A stretch of DNA of 13,849 bases from an uncultured Collinsella sp. (GCA_900542635.1 UQOJ01000057.1:1-13849), one strand, 5' to 3'; shown: positions 1-6,446, counted from the first letter of the stretch. Notes: generated from the sequence alone by a model not told the origin. Translations and numbers: made by a program.

Positions 1-25
1 GCCCGTGGGTTATACCCTAAGAGCA

Positions 26-48
26 AACCACCCTTTTTAAGGGTGGTT
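26..48 (+). terminator. Hairpin terminator of an upstream gene outside the window
   Basis: A perfect 10-bp inverted repeat, AACCACCCTT (26-35) and AAGGGTGGTT (39-48), with a 3-nt TTT loop. It is followed by CTGATTTTA, a weak U-rich tail on the plus strand. The stem is compact, lies at the left edge and no gene follows for almost 600 bp. It most likely ends transcription of a gene that stops just left of the window. The U-run is short, so efficiency and direction are inferred. Confidence 0.6.
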
Positions 49-340
49 CTGATTTTATGCCGCCAAATTTTGATCCAAGGTCTGTATGCGATGGTCTTCG
101 TATCCCGTAGGGGTGCCGGCAGATTGCATACGTCCTGACCGAACGTGACCGCAACATGTTGGTCAAGCATAATCTTTTGGATTCTTTTGGCGTGAGTGGC
201 TTGGTTTTAGTAGGATTTGTCAGCGGCTTGACTAAGGGGGTTTTATAACTGCCATGCAGGTAGCCGTGTTGGTAACGTTTTACCGACTCGCCAAGAACCC
301 CTCATTTATAATGCGTCTGCAAAATGACCAATTGCTTTGA
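49..340. other. Non-coding stretch with several possible RNA stems; no gene recognised
   Basis: No credible open reading frame lies here. Visible pairings are: GTATGCGAT (84-92) with ATTGCATAC (123-131), enclosing a small ATCCC/GGGGT hairpin (102-114); TTGGTCAAGC (159-168) with GCTTGACTAA (226-235), 10 bp with one G-U; and GTTGGTAA with TTACCGAC around a CGTT loop (about 267-286). A perfect TATAAT at 307-312 has only a poor -35 (CCGACT, 283-288, 18-bp spacer). I found no tRNA, SRP RNA, RNase P, tmRNA or cobalamin-riboswitch signatures. It may be an unrecognised small RNA or simply upstream regulatory DNA. Confidence 0.35.
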
Positions 341-349
341 CCTGCTGAA

Positions 350-365
350 ACACTATATGTTGTGT
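350..365 (+). promoter_or_regulatory. NrdR box upstream of nrdD
   Basis: ACACTATATGTTGTGT matches the NrdR operator consensus acaCwAtATaTwGtgt at 15 of 16 positions. NrdR is the dATP/ATP-sensing repressor of ribonucleotide reductase genes in most bacteria. The box touches the -35 hexamer TTGACC (366-371), a good place for repression, and the next gene is nrdD. NrdR boxes usually occur in pairs about three helical turns apart. A degenerate second half-box (ACAGGATATA, 384-393) begins 34 bp downstream over the -10, but it is weak. Confidence 0.8.
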
Positions 366-395
366 TTGACCTAAAAAAAGAATACAGGATATAGA
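366..395 (+). promoter_or_regulatory. Likely nrdD promoter
   Basis: The -35 TTGACC (366-371) is followed after 18 bp by a -10-like TATAGA (390-395). Transcription would start near 402 and leave a leader of about 220 nt before nrdD. The -35 directly abuts the NrdR box. A second possible promoter further up has a perfect TATAAT (307-312) but a poor -35. Confidence 0.5.
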
Positions 396-416
396 TGCGT
401 CTTTGTCGTATGATAG

Positions 417-594
417 ATGGCGGACAGAGAACGAGGACCTTATTCACCCCATTTGGACACGCCTTTGAGCCGCTTGATCGGCCGCGAGGAATGTCCGCAT
501 GAGGACCTATGGTTTATCGAGAACACAGATTGCGCGACGGCGCCGCAAGACAGGGGCAAGCCCTGCCGGGCATCGTTTGGCTCTGAAGCGCAAT
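417..594 (+). other. Structured 5' leader of nrdD
   Basis: The presumed nrdD leader contains two closed stem domains. The first pairs ATGGCGGACA (417-426) with TGTCCGCAT (492-500), nine pairs with one bulged G. The second pairs ATTGCGC (529-535) with GCGCAAT (588-594) and encloses the hairpin CAGGG-GCAAG-CCCTG (551-565). The second domain ends 28 nt before the nrdD start. No known riboswitch consensus was recognised. Regulatory function is inference; the pairings are seen directly. Confidence 0.35.
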
Positions 595-622
595 GAGGCT
601 ACGACGCGAAAGAGGCAAGAGG

Positions 623-2845
623 ATGAAGATCATCAAGCGCAGCGGCACCGAGGTTGTCTTTGACATCGATAAGATCGTCAATGCGATTCGCGCCGCCAAC
701 TTGGAGGTCGAGGAGAGCTCTCGTCTAACCGACCGCCAGGTGGTTTACGCGGCACAAAACGTCGCCGAGGCATGCGAGAACGCGGGTCACACCGTGTCGG
801 TCGAGGAGATCCAGGATCTGGTCGAGGACGAGATCATGCGTCTCGACTGCTACGAGGTCGCTCGCCATTACATCATCTATCGCTATGTTCAGAGCCTGAA
901 GCGCCAGAAGAACACGACCGACGACAAGATTCTGTCGCTGATCGAGTGCAACAACGAAGAGGTCAAGCAGGAGAACTCCAACAAGAACCCGACCGTCAAC
1001 TCCGTTCAGCGCGACTATATGGCCGGCGAGATCTCCAAGGACCTGACCCAGCGCGTGCTGCTGCCCCAGGAGATTGTGGATGCTCACAATGAGGGCCTGA
1101 TTCACTTCCATGATTCGGACTACTTTGCCCAGCACATGCATAACTGCGACCTGGTGAACCTGGAGGATATGCTCCAGAACGGTACTGTTATCTCGGGCAC
1201 GCTGATCGAGAAGCCGCACAGCTTCTCGACTGCCTGCAACATCGCGACGCAGATTATCGCCCAGGTTGCTTCCTCCCAGTACGGCGGCCAGTCTATCTCG
1301 CTGACCCATCTTGCCCCCTTTGTTGAGGTGAGCCGTCAGAAGATTCGCGGCGAGGTCGCCCGCGAGCTCGATGAGCTTGGCGTCTCTGCGTCTGCCGAGA
1401 AGGTTCGCGAAGTCGTTGAGGACCGTCTGCGCGATGAGATTCGTCGCGGCGTCCAGACGATTCAGTATCAGGTCGTGACCCTTATGACCACGAATGGCCA
1501 GGCGCCGTTCGTGACGGTCTTTATGTATCTTAACGAGGCCCGTACGCCCCAGGAGAAGCACGACCTTGCCATGATCGTGGAGGAGACGCTTCGCCAGCGC
1601 TACGAGGGCGTTAAGAACGAGGCCGGCGTTTGGATTACCCCGGCATTCCCCAAGCTTATCTATGTACTCGAGGACGATAACGTTCACGAGGATTCCCCGT
1701 ACTTCTACCTGACCCAGCTGGCTGCCAAGTGCACCGCCAAGCGCATGGTGCCCGATTACATCTCCGAGAAGAAGATGCGCGAGCTCAAGCTGTCGAAGGG
1801 CGAGACCGCCGGCAACGGCGACTGCTACACCTGCATGGGTTGCCGCAGCTTCCTGACGCCCGACCGTTCGGGCAACGGCTTTAACAATGTTGCCAACGCG
1901 CTGAACTACGACCCGAACAAGCCCAAGTACTATGGTCGCTTTAACCAGGGCGTTGTGACCATCAACCTGCCTGATGTCGCACTGAGCTCGCACCAGGATA
2001 TGGACAAGTTCTGGAAGATCTTCGATGAGCGCCTTGAGCTGTGCCACCGTGCCCTGCTGTGCCGTCATGAGCGTCTGATGGGTACGCTTTCTGACGCCGC
2101 ACCGATTCTGTGGCAGTACGGCGCCCTCGCTCGTCTGAAGAAGGGCGAGACGATCGACAAGCTGCTCGTGGGCGGATACTCCACCATCAGCCTGGGCTAT
2201 GCCGGCCTGTATGAATGCGTCAAGTACATGACGGGCCACAGCCACACCGAGAAGGAGGGCACACCCTTTGCCATGGCCGTCATGCAGCGCATGAACGACA
2301 AGTGCGCGGAGTGGAAGGCCGAAAGCGATATTGACTTCTCGCTGTACGGTACCCCGCTTGAGTCGACGACCTACAAGTTCGCCAAGTGCCTGCAGCGTCG
2401 TTTTGGCATCATCCCGGGCGTGACGGACAAGGGCTACATCACCAACAGCTACCACGTCCACGTGTCCGAGGAGATCGACGCATTCGACAAGCTCAAGTTC
2501 GAGGGTATGTTCCAGCAGCTTTCGCCGGGCGGTGCCATCTCCTACGTCGAGGTTCCCAACATGCAGGACAACCTCAAGGCTGTCATCCGCGTGATGCAGT
2601 ACATCTACGACAACATCATGTACGCCGAGCTCAACACCAAGAGCGATTATTGCCAGGTGTGCGGTTACGACGGCGAGATCAAGATTGTCGAGGATGACGG
2701 CAAGCTGGTGTGGGAGTGCCCCAATTGCGGCAACCGCGATCAGGAGAAGATGAACGTCGCCCGTCGTACGTGCGGCTACATCGGTACCCAATTCTGGAAC
2801 CAGGGTCGAACCGAGGAGATCCGCGACCGCGTGCTGCATCTCTAA
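623..2845 (+). CDS. nrdD: Anaerobic (class III) ribonucleoside-triphosphate reductase NrdD
   Basis: Reduces ribonucleoside triphosphates to dNTPs without oxygen, using a glycyl radical installed by NrdG. The 740-residue product has an N-terminal ATP-cone (about 1-95) that senses ATP/dATP, then the catalytic barrel. Cys401, Cys404 and Cys407 lie in the CYTCMGCRSFL segment; the MGCR cysteine corresponds to the thiyl radical site. A C-terminal zinc site is formed by Cys677, Cys680, Cys699 and Cys702. The glycyl-radical motif RTCGY has Gly718 near the end. The length is typical of the family. I chose ATG 623 because AAAGAGG lies 7 nt upstream and the ATP-cone begins there (MKIIKRSG); a start at 593 would add ten unconserved residues inside a leader stem. 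The NrdR box and promoter lie upstream, and the activase gene nrdG follows after 426 bp. Confidence 0.97.
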   Translation: MKIIKRSGTEVVFDIDKIVNAIRAANLEVEESSRLTDRQVVYAAQNVAEACENAGHTVSVEEIQDLVEDEIMRLDCYEVARHYIIYRYVQSLKRQKNTTDDKILSLIECNNEEVKQENSNKNPTVNSVQRDYMAGEISKDLTQRVLLPQEIVDAHNEGLIHFHDSDYFAQHMHNCDLVNLEDMLQNGTVISGTLIEKPHSFSTACNIATQIIAQVASSQYGGQSISLTHLAPFVEVSRQKIRGEVARELDELGVSASAEKVREVVEDRLRDEIRRGVQTIQYQVVTLMTTNGQAPFVTVFMYLNEARTPQEKHDLAMIVEETLRQRYEGVKNEAGVWITPAFPKLIYVLEDDNVHEDSPYFYLTQLAAKCTAKRMVPDYISEKKMRELKLSKGETAGNGDCYTCMGCRSFLTPDRSGNGFNNVANALNYDPNKPKYYGRFNQGVVTINLPDVALSSHQDMDKFWKIFDERLELCHRALLCRHERLMGTLSDAAPILWQYGALARLKKGETIDKLLVGGYSTISLGYAGLYECVKYMTGHSHTEKEGTPFAMAVMQRMNDKCAEWKAESDIDFSLYGTPLESTTYKFAKCLQRRFGIIPGVTDKGYITNSYHVHVSEEIDAFDKLKFEGMFQQLSPGGAISYVEVPNMQDNLKAVIRVMQYIYDNIMYAELNTKSDYCQVCGYDGEIKIVEDDGKLVWECPNCGNRDQEKMNVARRTCGYIGTQFWNQGRTEEIRDRVLHL

Positions 2846-2856
2846 TAACCATCCCA

Positions 2857-2994
2857 GGCCGCCCCGTAGCGAGGCCCCGGACCTTTACTCGCTATTTCGG
2901 ACAGTCCTGGCTCACGACGGAGGCGCCACTGGCGCCTCCTGTTCGTGCGGAACTCATATCGAGCAAAGGTCCGGGGCCTCGCTACGGGGCGGCC
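2857..2994. repeat. 138-bp element: perfect 30-bp inverted repeat with nested hairpins
   Basis: The arms 2857-2886 and 2965-2994 are exact reverse complements over 30 bp, and after one mismatch four more pairs form (2888-2891 with 2960-2963). Inside lies a second perfect hairpin, GGAGGCGCC (2919-2927), loop ACT, GGCGCCTCC (2931-2939). Two small stems flank it, GGAC-A-GTCC and GTTC-N5-GAAC (2941-2953). The element starts 11 bp after the nrdD stop codon, a terminator position, but no U-tract follows. It could be a U-less terminator, a transcript-processing structure or a small palindromic repeat family. No transposase or target-site duplication was seen. Confidence 0.85.
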
Positions 2995-3171
2995 AAGTTG
3001 ATGTAGCTGAGATGTAGCATGCGGTCTGCTCACTTCTCGAAGTTCTTAGCGGAAATAATTCGAGTTGCAGCTGCAATTTACTTGCGATGGCGGTTGAGCC
3101 GCAACCCAGTTTTTATTGGACCTCGAACCCTATACTCGATGTTCGTTTCGTTCATTGAGTTGCCTTTTGCA
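2995..3171. other. Intergenic segment with a 12-bp palindrome and a weak terminator-like hairpin
   Basis: TTGCAGCTGCAA (3065-3076) is a perfect 12-bp palindrome, long enough to be an operator. At about 3092-3106, GGTTG-AGCCG-CAACC is followed by CAGTTTTTATT, which resembles a modest intrinsic terminator on the plus strand. A lone -10-like TATACT (3131-3136) has no convincing -35. No gene is visible here, and no second NrdR box was found before nrdG. Confidence 0.35.
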
Positions 3172-3172
3172 T

Positions 3173-3256
3173 GAGGCCGGGACATATCGTCCCGCCCGCA
3201 GTTTCGCAGGCCGAAGGCCGAGAATGTTTGAGGACGGGATGATATGTCCCGGCCTC
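3173..3256. repeat. 22-bp inverted repeat ending at the nrdG Shine-Dalgarno
   Basis: The arm 3173-3194 (starting GAGGCCGGGACATATCG) pairs with 3235-3256 at 21 of 22 positions; the exception is a G-U pair in RNA. The 40-nt loop includes GGCC-GAA-GGCC. The right arm ends 2 nt before the GGGAG of the nrdG ribosome binding site (3259-3263). A separate palindrome CTCCCGGGAG (3254-3263) spans the arm end and that site. The structure is certain as sequence. A role in termination or in masking the ribosome binding site is inferred. Confidence 0.8.
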
Positions 3257-3271
3257 CCGGGAGAGTTACCT

Positions 3272-3853
3272 ATGAACTACGCGAACATTAAGTATTTCGA
3301 CATTGCTGATGGGGAAGGCGTTCGTACTTCTCTGTTTGTGAGTGGGTGCCGTCGTGGGTGCAAGAATTGCTTTAACTCTGTTGCGTGGGACTTTGCTGCG
3401 GGCGAGTCCTTTGATCGCACCGTCGAGGACAAGATTATCGAGAGCCTCGATCATCCCTTTATTGACGGCCTGACGATTCTGGGCGGCGAACCTATGGAGC
3501 CCGAGAATCAGGCGGGACTCGTTGAGTTTGTCGAGCGCGTTCGTGCCGCTTATCCTGCGGGGTCAGGAAAGACCATTTGGTGTTTTACCGGCGACGTGCT
3601 CGAGGAGCTTATGCCGGGTGGTCGTCACCATACCGAGGTCACGGACCGTATCCTTGCCTGCCTCGATATGTTGGTGGATGGCCCGTTTGTTCAGGATCTG
3701 TACGATATCTCATTGCGCTTTAGGGGCTCGAGTAACCAGCGTGTGATCGATATGAACGCTACGCGCGACCGTGCTGAGCGTGAGGGCGTTGCGCTTTGTG
3801 ATGCGGTTGAACTTTGGCGTGATGATCCGGTCTATTCGACCCATACTATGTAG
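3272..3853 (+). CDS. nrdG: Anaerobic ribonucleotide reductase activating protein NrdG (radical SAM)
   Basis: A 193-residue radical-SAM activase that generates the glycyl radical on NrdD from S-adenosylmethionine and a [4Fe-4S] cluster. The cluster motif CxxxCxxC is seen as Cys26, Cys30 and Cys33, and the SAM-contacting GGE motif at 71-73 (LGGEP). The frame stays open upstream to 3116, but those 52 extra residues translate the inverted repeat and match nothing in the family. ATG 3272 follows GGGAGAG at a normal distance and begins the conserved MNYANIKYFDIADGEG segment. It is somewhat longer than E. coli NrdG because of a C-terminal extension. It lies downstream of nrdD, but the large hairpins between them suggest separate or attenuated expression. 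Confidence 0.95.
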   Translation: MNYANIKYFDIADGEGVRTSLFVSGCRRGCKNCFNSVAWDFAAGESFDRTVEDKIIESLDHPFIDGLTILGGEPMEPENQAGLVEFVERVRAAYPAGSGKTIWCFTGDVLEELMPGGRHHTEVTDRILACLDMLVDGPFVQDLYDISLRFRGSSNQRVIDMNATRDRAEREGVALCDAVELWRDDPVYSTHTM

Positions 3854-3854
3854 C

Positions 3855-3885
3855 TTGTGGCCGATGCCGGAGGGCGTGGTACCAT
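3855..3885 (+). promoter_or_regulatory. Weak candidate promoter for folE
   Basis: TTGTGG (3855-3860) and TACCAT (3880-3885) are separated by 19 bp, just after the nrdG stop and upstream of folE. The TAxxxT box followed by AGCGC resembles the boxes before slyD and rnhA in this window. The fit to consensus is poor, so read-through from nrdG is also possible. Confidence 0.3.
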
Positions 3886-3919
3886 AGCGCGAACGCAAAA
3901 TCGGAAAAGTGAGGCCCAG

Positions 3920-4477
3920 ATGGTCGATCAGGAAAAAGTCGAGGCCGCCATTAAGCTGTTGCTTGAGGGCATAGGCGAGGACCCAACTCGGGAGGGCCTG
4001 CTGGAGACCCCGGCGCGCGTTGCCCGTATGTATGGCGAAATCGCCGGCGGTATGGACCAGAGTGCCGAGGAGCACCTGTCCAAAACGTTTGCCGTCGCTT
4101 CGAACGATTTGGTTATCGAGCGCGACATCACGTTCTACTCGCTGTGTGAACATCATCTGTTGCCGTTTTATGGCAAGGCCGCCATTGGTTATATCCCTAA
4201 CGGTCGGGTGGCTGGGCTTTCCAAGCTCGCTCGCACGGTTGAGGTTTATGCCCGTCGTCTGCAGCTGCAGGAGCAGCTGTGTGCGCAGGTTGCCGACGCT
4301 CTTATGGATTATCTCGCTCCCCAGGGGGCGATTGTGCTCATGGAGGCTGAGCATATGTGCATGACCATGCGCGGCGTGCAAAAGCCCGGCACCAAGACCG
4401 TGACGCTCGCTCGCCGCGGCGTCTTTGAGACCGATCCCGCGCTCGAGGAGCGGTTCTTTAGGATGCTGGACCGTTAG
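3920..4477 (+). CDS. folE: GTP cyclohydrolase I
   Basis: Converts GTP to 7,8-dihydroneopterin triphosphate and formate, the first step of tetrahydrofolate synthesis and also of queuosine precursor synthesis. The 185-residue protein has the expected length. It carries the CEHHLLPFYG signature, with zinc ligands Cys76 and His79 and the distant Cys147 in EAEHMCMTMRG. The Cys76-to-Cys147 spacing is like that of the E. coli enzyme. The segment VAGLSKLARTVEVYARRLQ is also typical of the family. I chose ATG 3920 because GTGAGG lies just upstream and the frame before it (from a GTG at 3857) has no ribosome binding site. The HD-domain gene starts 1 nt after its stop, so the two are almost surely co-translated. 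Confidence 0.96.
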   Translation: MVDQEKVEAAIKLLLEGIGEDPTREGLLETPARVARMYGEIAGGMDQSAEEHLSKTFAVASNDLVIERDITFYSLCEHHLLPFYGKAAIGYIPNGRVAGLSKLARTVEVYARRLQLQEQLCAQVADALMDYLAPQGAIVLMEAEHMCMTMRGVQKPGTKTVTLARRGVFETDPALEERFFRMLDR

Positions 4478-4478
4478 C

Positions 4479-5060
4479 ATGAGGGTCGTCAACGACTTTA
4501 CATCGAAGACCGATGAGGGGACGTCGCGTCGCGGCTTTATGGCTTCGGGCCTGGCCCCCTTTGGTGCCATGCCTCGCATTGATTACATTTGTGCCAACGG
4601 GCTGTTTCGGCGGCACCTGGGCAACATTGCGCAGTTGGAATCGGGGCGCATCTTCTGCCGCCACGGTATTGACCATCTGCTCGATGTCGCTCGCATTATG
4701 TGGATCAAGAATCTCGAGGAGCAGCTCGAATTTGACCGCGAGGTCATCTACGCCACGGCACTTCTTCACGATATCGGCAAAGATGAACAGTATGAATCGG
4801 GTATATCCCATGATGTTGCAAGTGAACGCGTCGCTGATGCGATTCTCGGCGGCATGCCCGATGATGTGGCGTTTGAGCCGGCCGATGCCGCAGCCATTAA
4901 GACGGCCATTCTGGGCCATCGAAAGCTGCGCGTGAACAGCCAACCGCTTGAGCGTCTGCTCTATGCAGCCGACAAAGCGTCGCGCGCCTGCTTTGCATGC
5001 CCCGCGCGCAATGCTTGCAACTGGAGCGATGATAAAAAGAACCTGTCGATTCGCGTATAG
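4479..5060 (+). CDS. HD-domain phosphohydrolase in a folate/pterin operon
   Basis: A 193-residue metal-dependent phosphohydrolase of the HD superfamily. Likely metal ligands are His62 (in RHGIDH), His97-Asp98 (in LLHDIGK) and Asp165. A cysteine cluster Cys171, Cys174, Cys180 (CFACPARNACNW) follows; similar Cys-rich ends occur in related HD proteins and may bind metal. The substrate is unknown. Its position between folE and folB makes removal of phosphate from dihydroneopterin triphosphate an attractive inferred role. The start is uncertain. ATG 4479 gives a 1-nt gap to folE, but the recognisable domain begins at the later ATG 4569 (MPRIDYICANG). No strong Shine-Dalgarno marks either, so coupling to folE favours the first. 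Confidence 0.85.
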   Translation: MRVVNDFTSKTDEGTSRRGFMASGLAPFGAMPRIDYICANGLFRRHLGNIAQLESGRIFCRHGIDHLLDVARIMWIKNLEEQLEFDREVIYATALLHDIGKDEQYESGISHDVASERVADAILGGMPDDVAFEPADAAAIKTAILGHRKLRVNSQPLERLLYAADKASRACFACPARNACNWSDDKKNLSIRV

Positions 5061-5103
5061 TTAGTTTGCGCGGTCGGGGCTCTAAACGAAGGAGACGATC
5101 GCG

Positions 5104-5589
5104 ATGAGCAACAAGAAACTGCCCGAGAATGCAACCAAGACCGAAGGCGCCGAGCTCGCCCGCCGTGGAAGGGGCGAAATATCCACCGCAACGGCGGTGC
5201 CCCACGTGAGCTATGACGATCTGCGCCATGCCGATCGCATTACTATCGACGGTCTCGAGGTCTTTGCCAATCACGGCGTGTATCCCGAAGAGAACGCGCT
5301 GGGCCAGAAGTTCATCGTGTCCCTGGTGCTCTATGCCGACCTGCGTGCAGCGGGGGAGCACGATAACCTGGACGCCTCGATTGACTACGGCTCGGTGTGC
5401 CACGATGTCGATGGCTATCTGCGTGAGCATACGTTTAAGCTTATCGAGGCTGCAGCCGAGGGTGTGGCCCAGATGCTGCTACGTCGTTACCCCTTGCTGC
5501 TTGGCGTGCGTGTTAAGCTCGATAAGCCTTGGGCGCCCGTCGGTCTTCCCCTGGCAAGCTGCGGTGTCGAGATCGAGCGCGTGCGCTAA
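5104..5589 (+). CDS. folB: Dihydroneopterin aldolase
   Basis: Cleaves 7,8-dihydroneopterin to 6-hydroxymethyl-7,8-dihydropterin and glycolaldehyde in folate synthesis. Of 161 residues, the aldolase domain covers about 44-161. By comparison with the S. aureus enzyme, catalytic residues are Glu63 (in NHGVYPEEN), Tyr95 (in DYG), Glu115 and Lys141 (in KLDKPWAP). The first 43 residues are an unusual polar extension with no recognised motif. AAGGAG (5089-5094) precedes ATG 5104, so the extension is probably translated. There is no fused FolK domain, although FolB-FolK fusions are common elsewhere. The gene follows the HD gene after 43 bp and ends 6 bp before a convergent gene. Confidence 0.93.
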   Translation: MSNKKLPENATKTEGAELARRGRGEISTATAVPHVSYDDLRHADRITIDGLEVFANHGVYPEENALGQKFIVSLVLYADLRAAGEHDNLDASIDYGSVCHDVDGYLREHTFKLIEAAAEGVAQMLLRRYPLLLGVRVKLDKPWAPVGLPLASCGVEIERVR

Positions 5590-5595
5590 CCGGTT

Positions 5596-6372
5596 CTAAT
5601 ATGTCTCTATGGGTGGCTGCTTGAGCCGCTGGGACAGTGCTCTATTGTTGGGGCAGTACATGTCGAGCAAGGCGTGAAACCGCTGATTGTGGCTTGGCTC
5701 GAGCAAGTGGACGAGCTCGTGGGCGACAACCATGTCGAGGCATTCGACGGGGTAGGCGGCAAGTTCTCGTGCGATGCGAACGGCGCCGGATTTGGGAGTG
5801 CATGAGCCCCAACGCGTTTTCATGCTGCGTACGGAAACGCGAGAAACGGCGACACCCATTGCGATTTCGTATGCGTGCACCATATCGCGCAGCGCCGATG
5901 TGACTTCGGACGTATAGAGCTGGTCGATGTGGGCTTGGAGCTCATCGGACGTTAGGCCGTCGAGGATTGCGTGCCGCTTGGTCTGTGGGCCTTCGTCCGA
6001 TTTATCGGTACCCATAAAACTTGCGAAGGTGGCCTGTTTGGGTCGCGGTGCGGGCGATGCAAAGTTGTGATCGAGCGCATCTTGTACCGTGATGGGCTTG
6101 CCCCAAAGTGCAATGATGGACGAGTGGCTGAGCGGCTCTCGCGCCGTCGCCTGACGTTGCTCGCGCTGGGCAAGTCGGCTGATAATCCAGGCGCTGTTGC
6201 GTTTCACAAACGCTTCTATACGCTCGCGAGTGGCGCTGAGCGGTGCGCTTGCGTGGACCTCGCCGCTCGATGTGACGCGTAGGTTGAAGTTCTTGACGCG
6301 CTTTTTGGTAACGACGACGGGGATGGGCGTCCCATCCGGTCGGGATACGGAAATCGTAAACTGCTGCGTCAA
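5596..6372 (-). CDS. YgjP-like zinc metallopeptidase (DUF45, M48-related)
   Basis: A 258-residue protein with a C-terminal metallopeptidase core. HELVH supplies His218, Glu219 and His222, and EPSH supplies His228, following the HExxH...H pattern of the YgjP/DUF45 family. The preceding RWGSC segment (KTRWGSCTPKSG) is also a family hallmark. The N-terminal part (FTISVSRPDG to HASAP) is the beta-rich region common in this family. It is probably cytoplasmic, as no signal peptide is seen; substrates are unknown. I chose the TTG at 6372 because GAAGGA lies 6 nt upstream. The ATG at 6405 gives 269 residues but sits inside a 12-bp hairpin with no ribosome binding site. It lies downstream of the dipeptidase gene and converges on folB. 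Confidence 0.88.
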   Translation of the reverse strand: MTQQFTISVSRPDGTPIPVVVTKKRVKNFNLRVTSSGEVHASAPLSATRERIEAFVKRNSAWIISRLAQREQRQATAREPLSHSSIIALWGKPITVQDALDHNFASPAPRPKQATFASFMGTDKSDEGPQTKRHAILDGLTSDELQAHIDQLYTSEVTSALRDMVHAYEIAMGVAVSRVSVRSMKTRWGSCTPKSGAVRIARELAAYPVECLDMVVAHELVHLLEPSHNQRFHALLDMYCPNNRALSQRLKQPPIETY

Positions 6373-6394
6373 AAGCGGTCCTTCAGATTGGGGA

Positions 6395-6430
6395 CGGGCC
6401 GGCATGTCGACCGTTCGGCATGCCGGCCCG
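6395..6430 (-). terminator. 12-bp perfect hairpin after the dipeptidase gene
   Basis: CGGGCCGGCATG (6395-6406) and CATGCCGGCCCG (6419-6430) are exact reverse complements with a 12-nt loop. On the minus strand it lies 16 nt after the dipeptidase stop codon, as expected of a terminator, but no U-run follows. It also contains the ATG that would otherwise start the YgjP-like protein, which argues for the later TTG start. Confidence 0.55.
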
Positions 6431-6446
6431 CTCAAGGGATGTGAAA

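Noticed and set aside
26..48. GGGTGG in the first hairpin as a T-box antiterminator motif
   Set aside because: The T-box consensus continues with nACCGCG, which is absent. No specifier stem or downstream biosynthetic gene is present, and the hairpin alone explains the match.
725..2839. A 704-codon open frame on the minus strand opposite nrdD
   Set aside because: The plus-strand frame encodes a complete NrdD with all catalytic motifs. Long antisense frames are expected opposite GC-rich genes with strong third-position bias, and the antisense protein shows no recognisable family.
2857..2994. The large inverted repeat as an insertion sequence or MITE
   Set aside because: No transposase frame and no flanking target-site duplication are visible. 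With a single copy in view, mobility cannot be supported.
3116..3271. An N-terminal extension of 52 residues on NrdG
   Set aside because: The frame is open, but it translates the 22-bp inverted repeat and matches nothing in NrdG. A proper ribosome site precedes ATG 3272.
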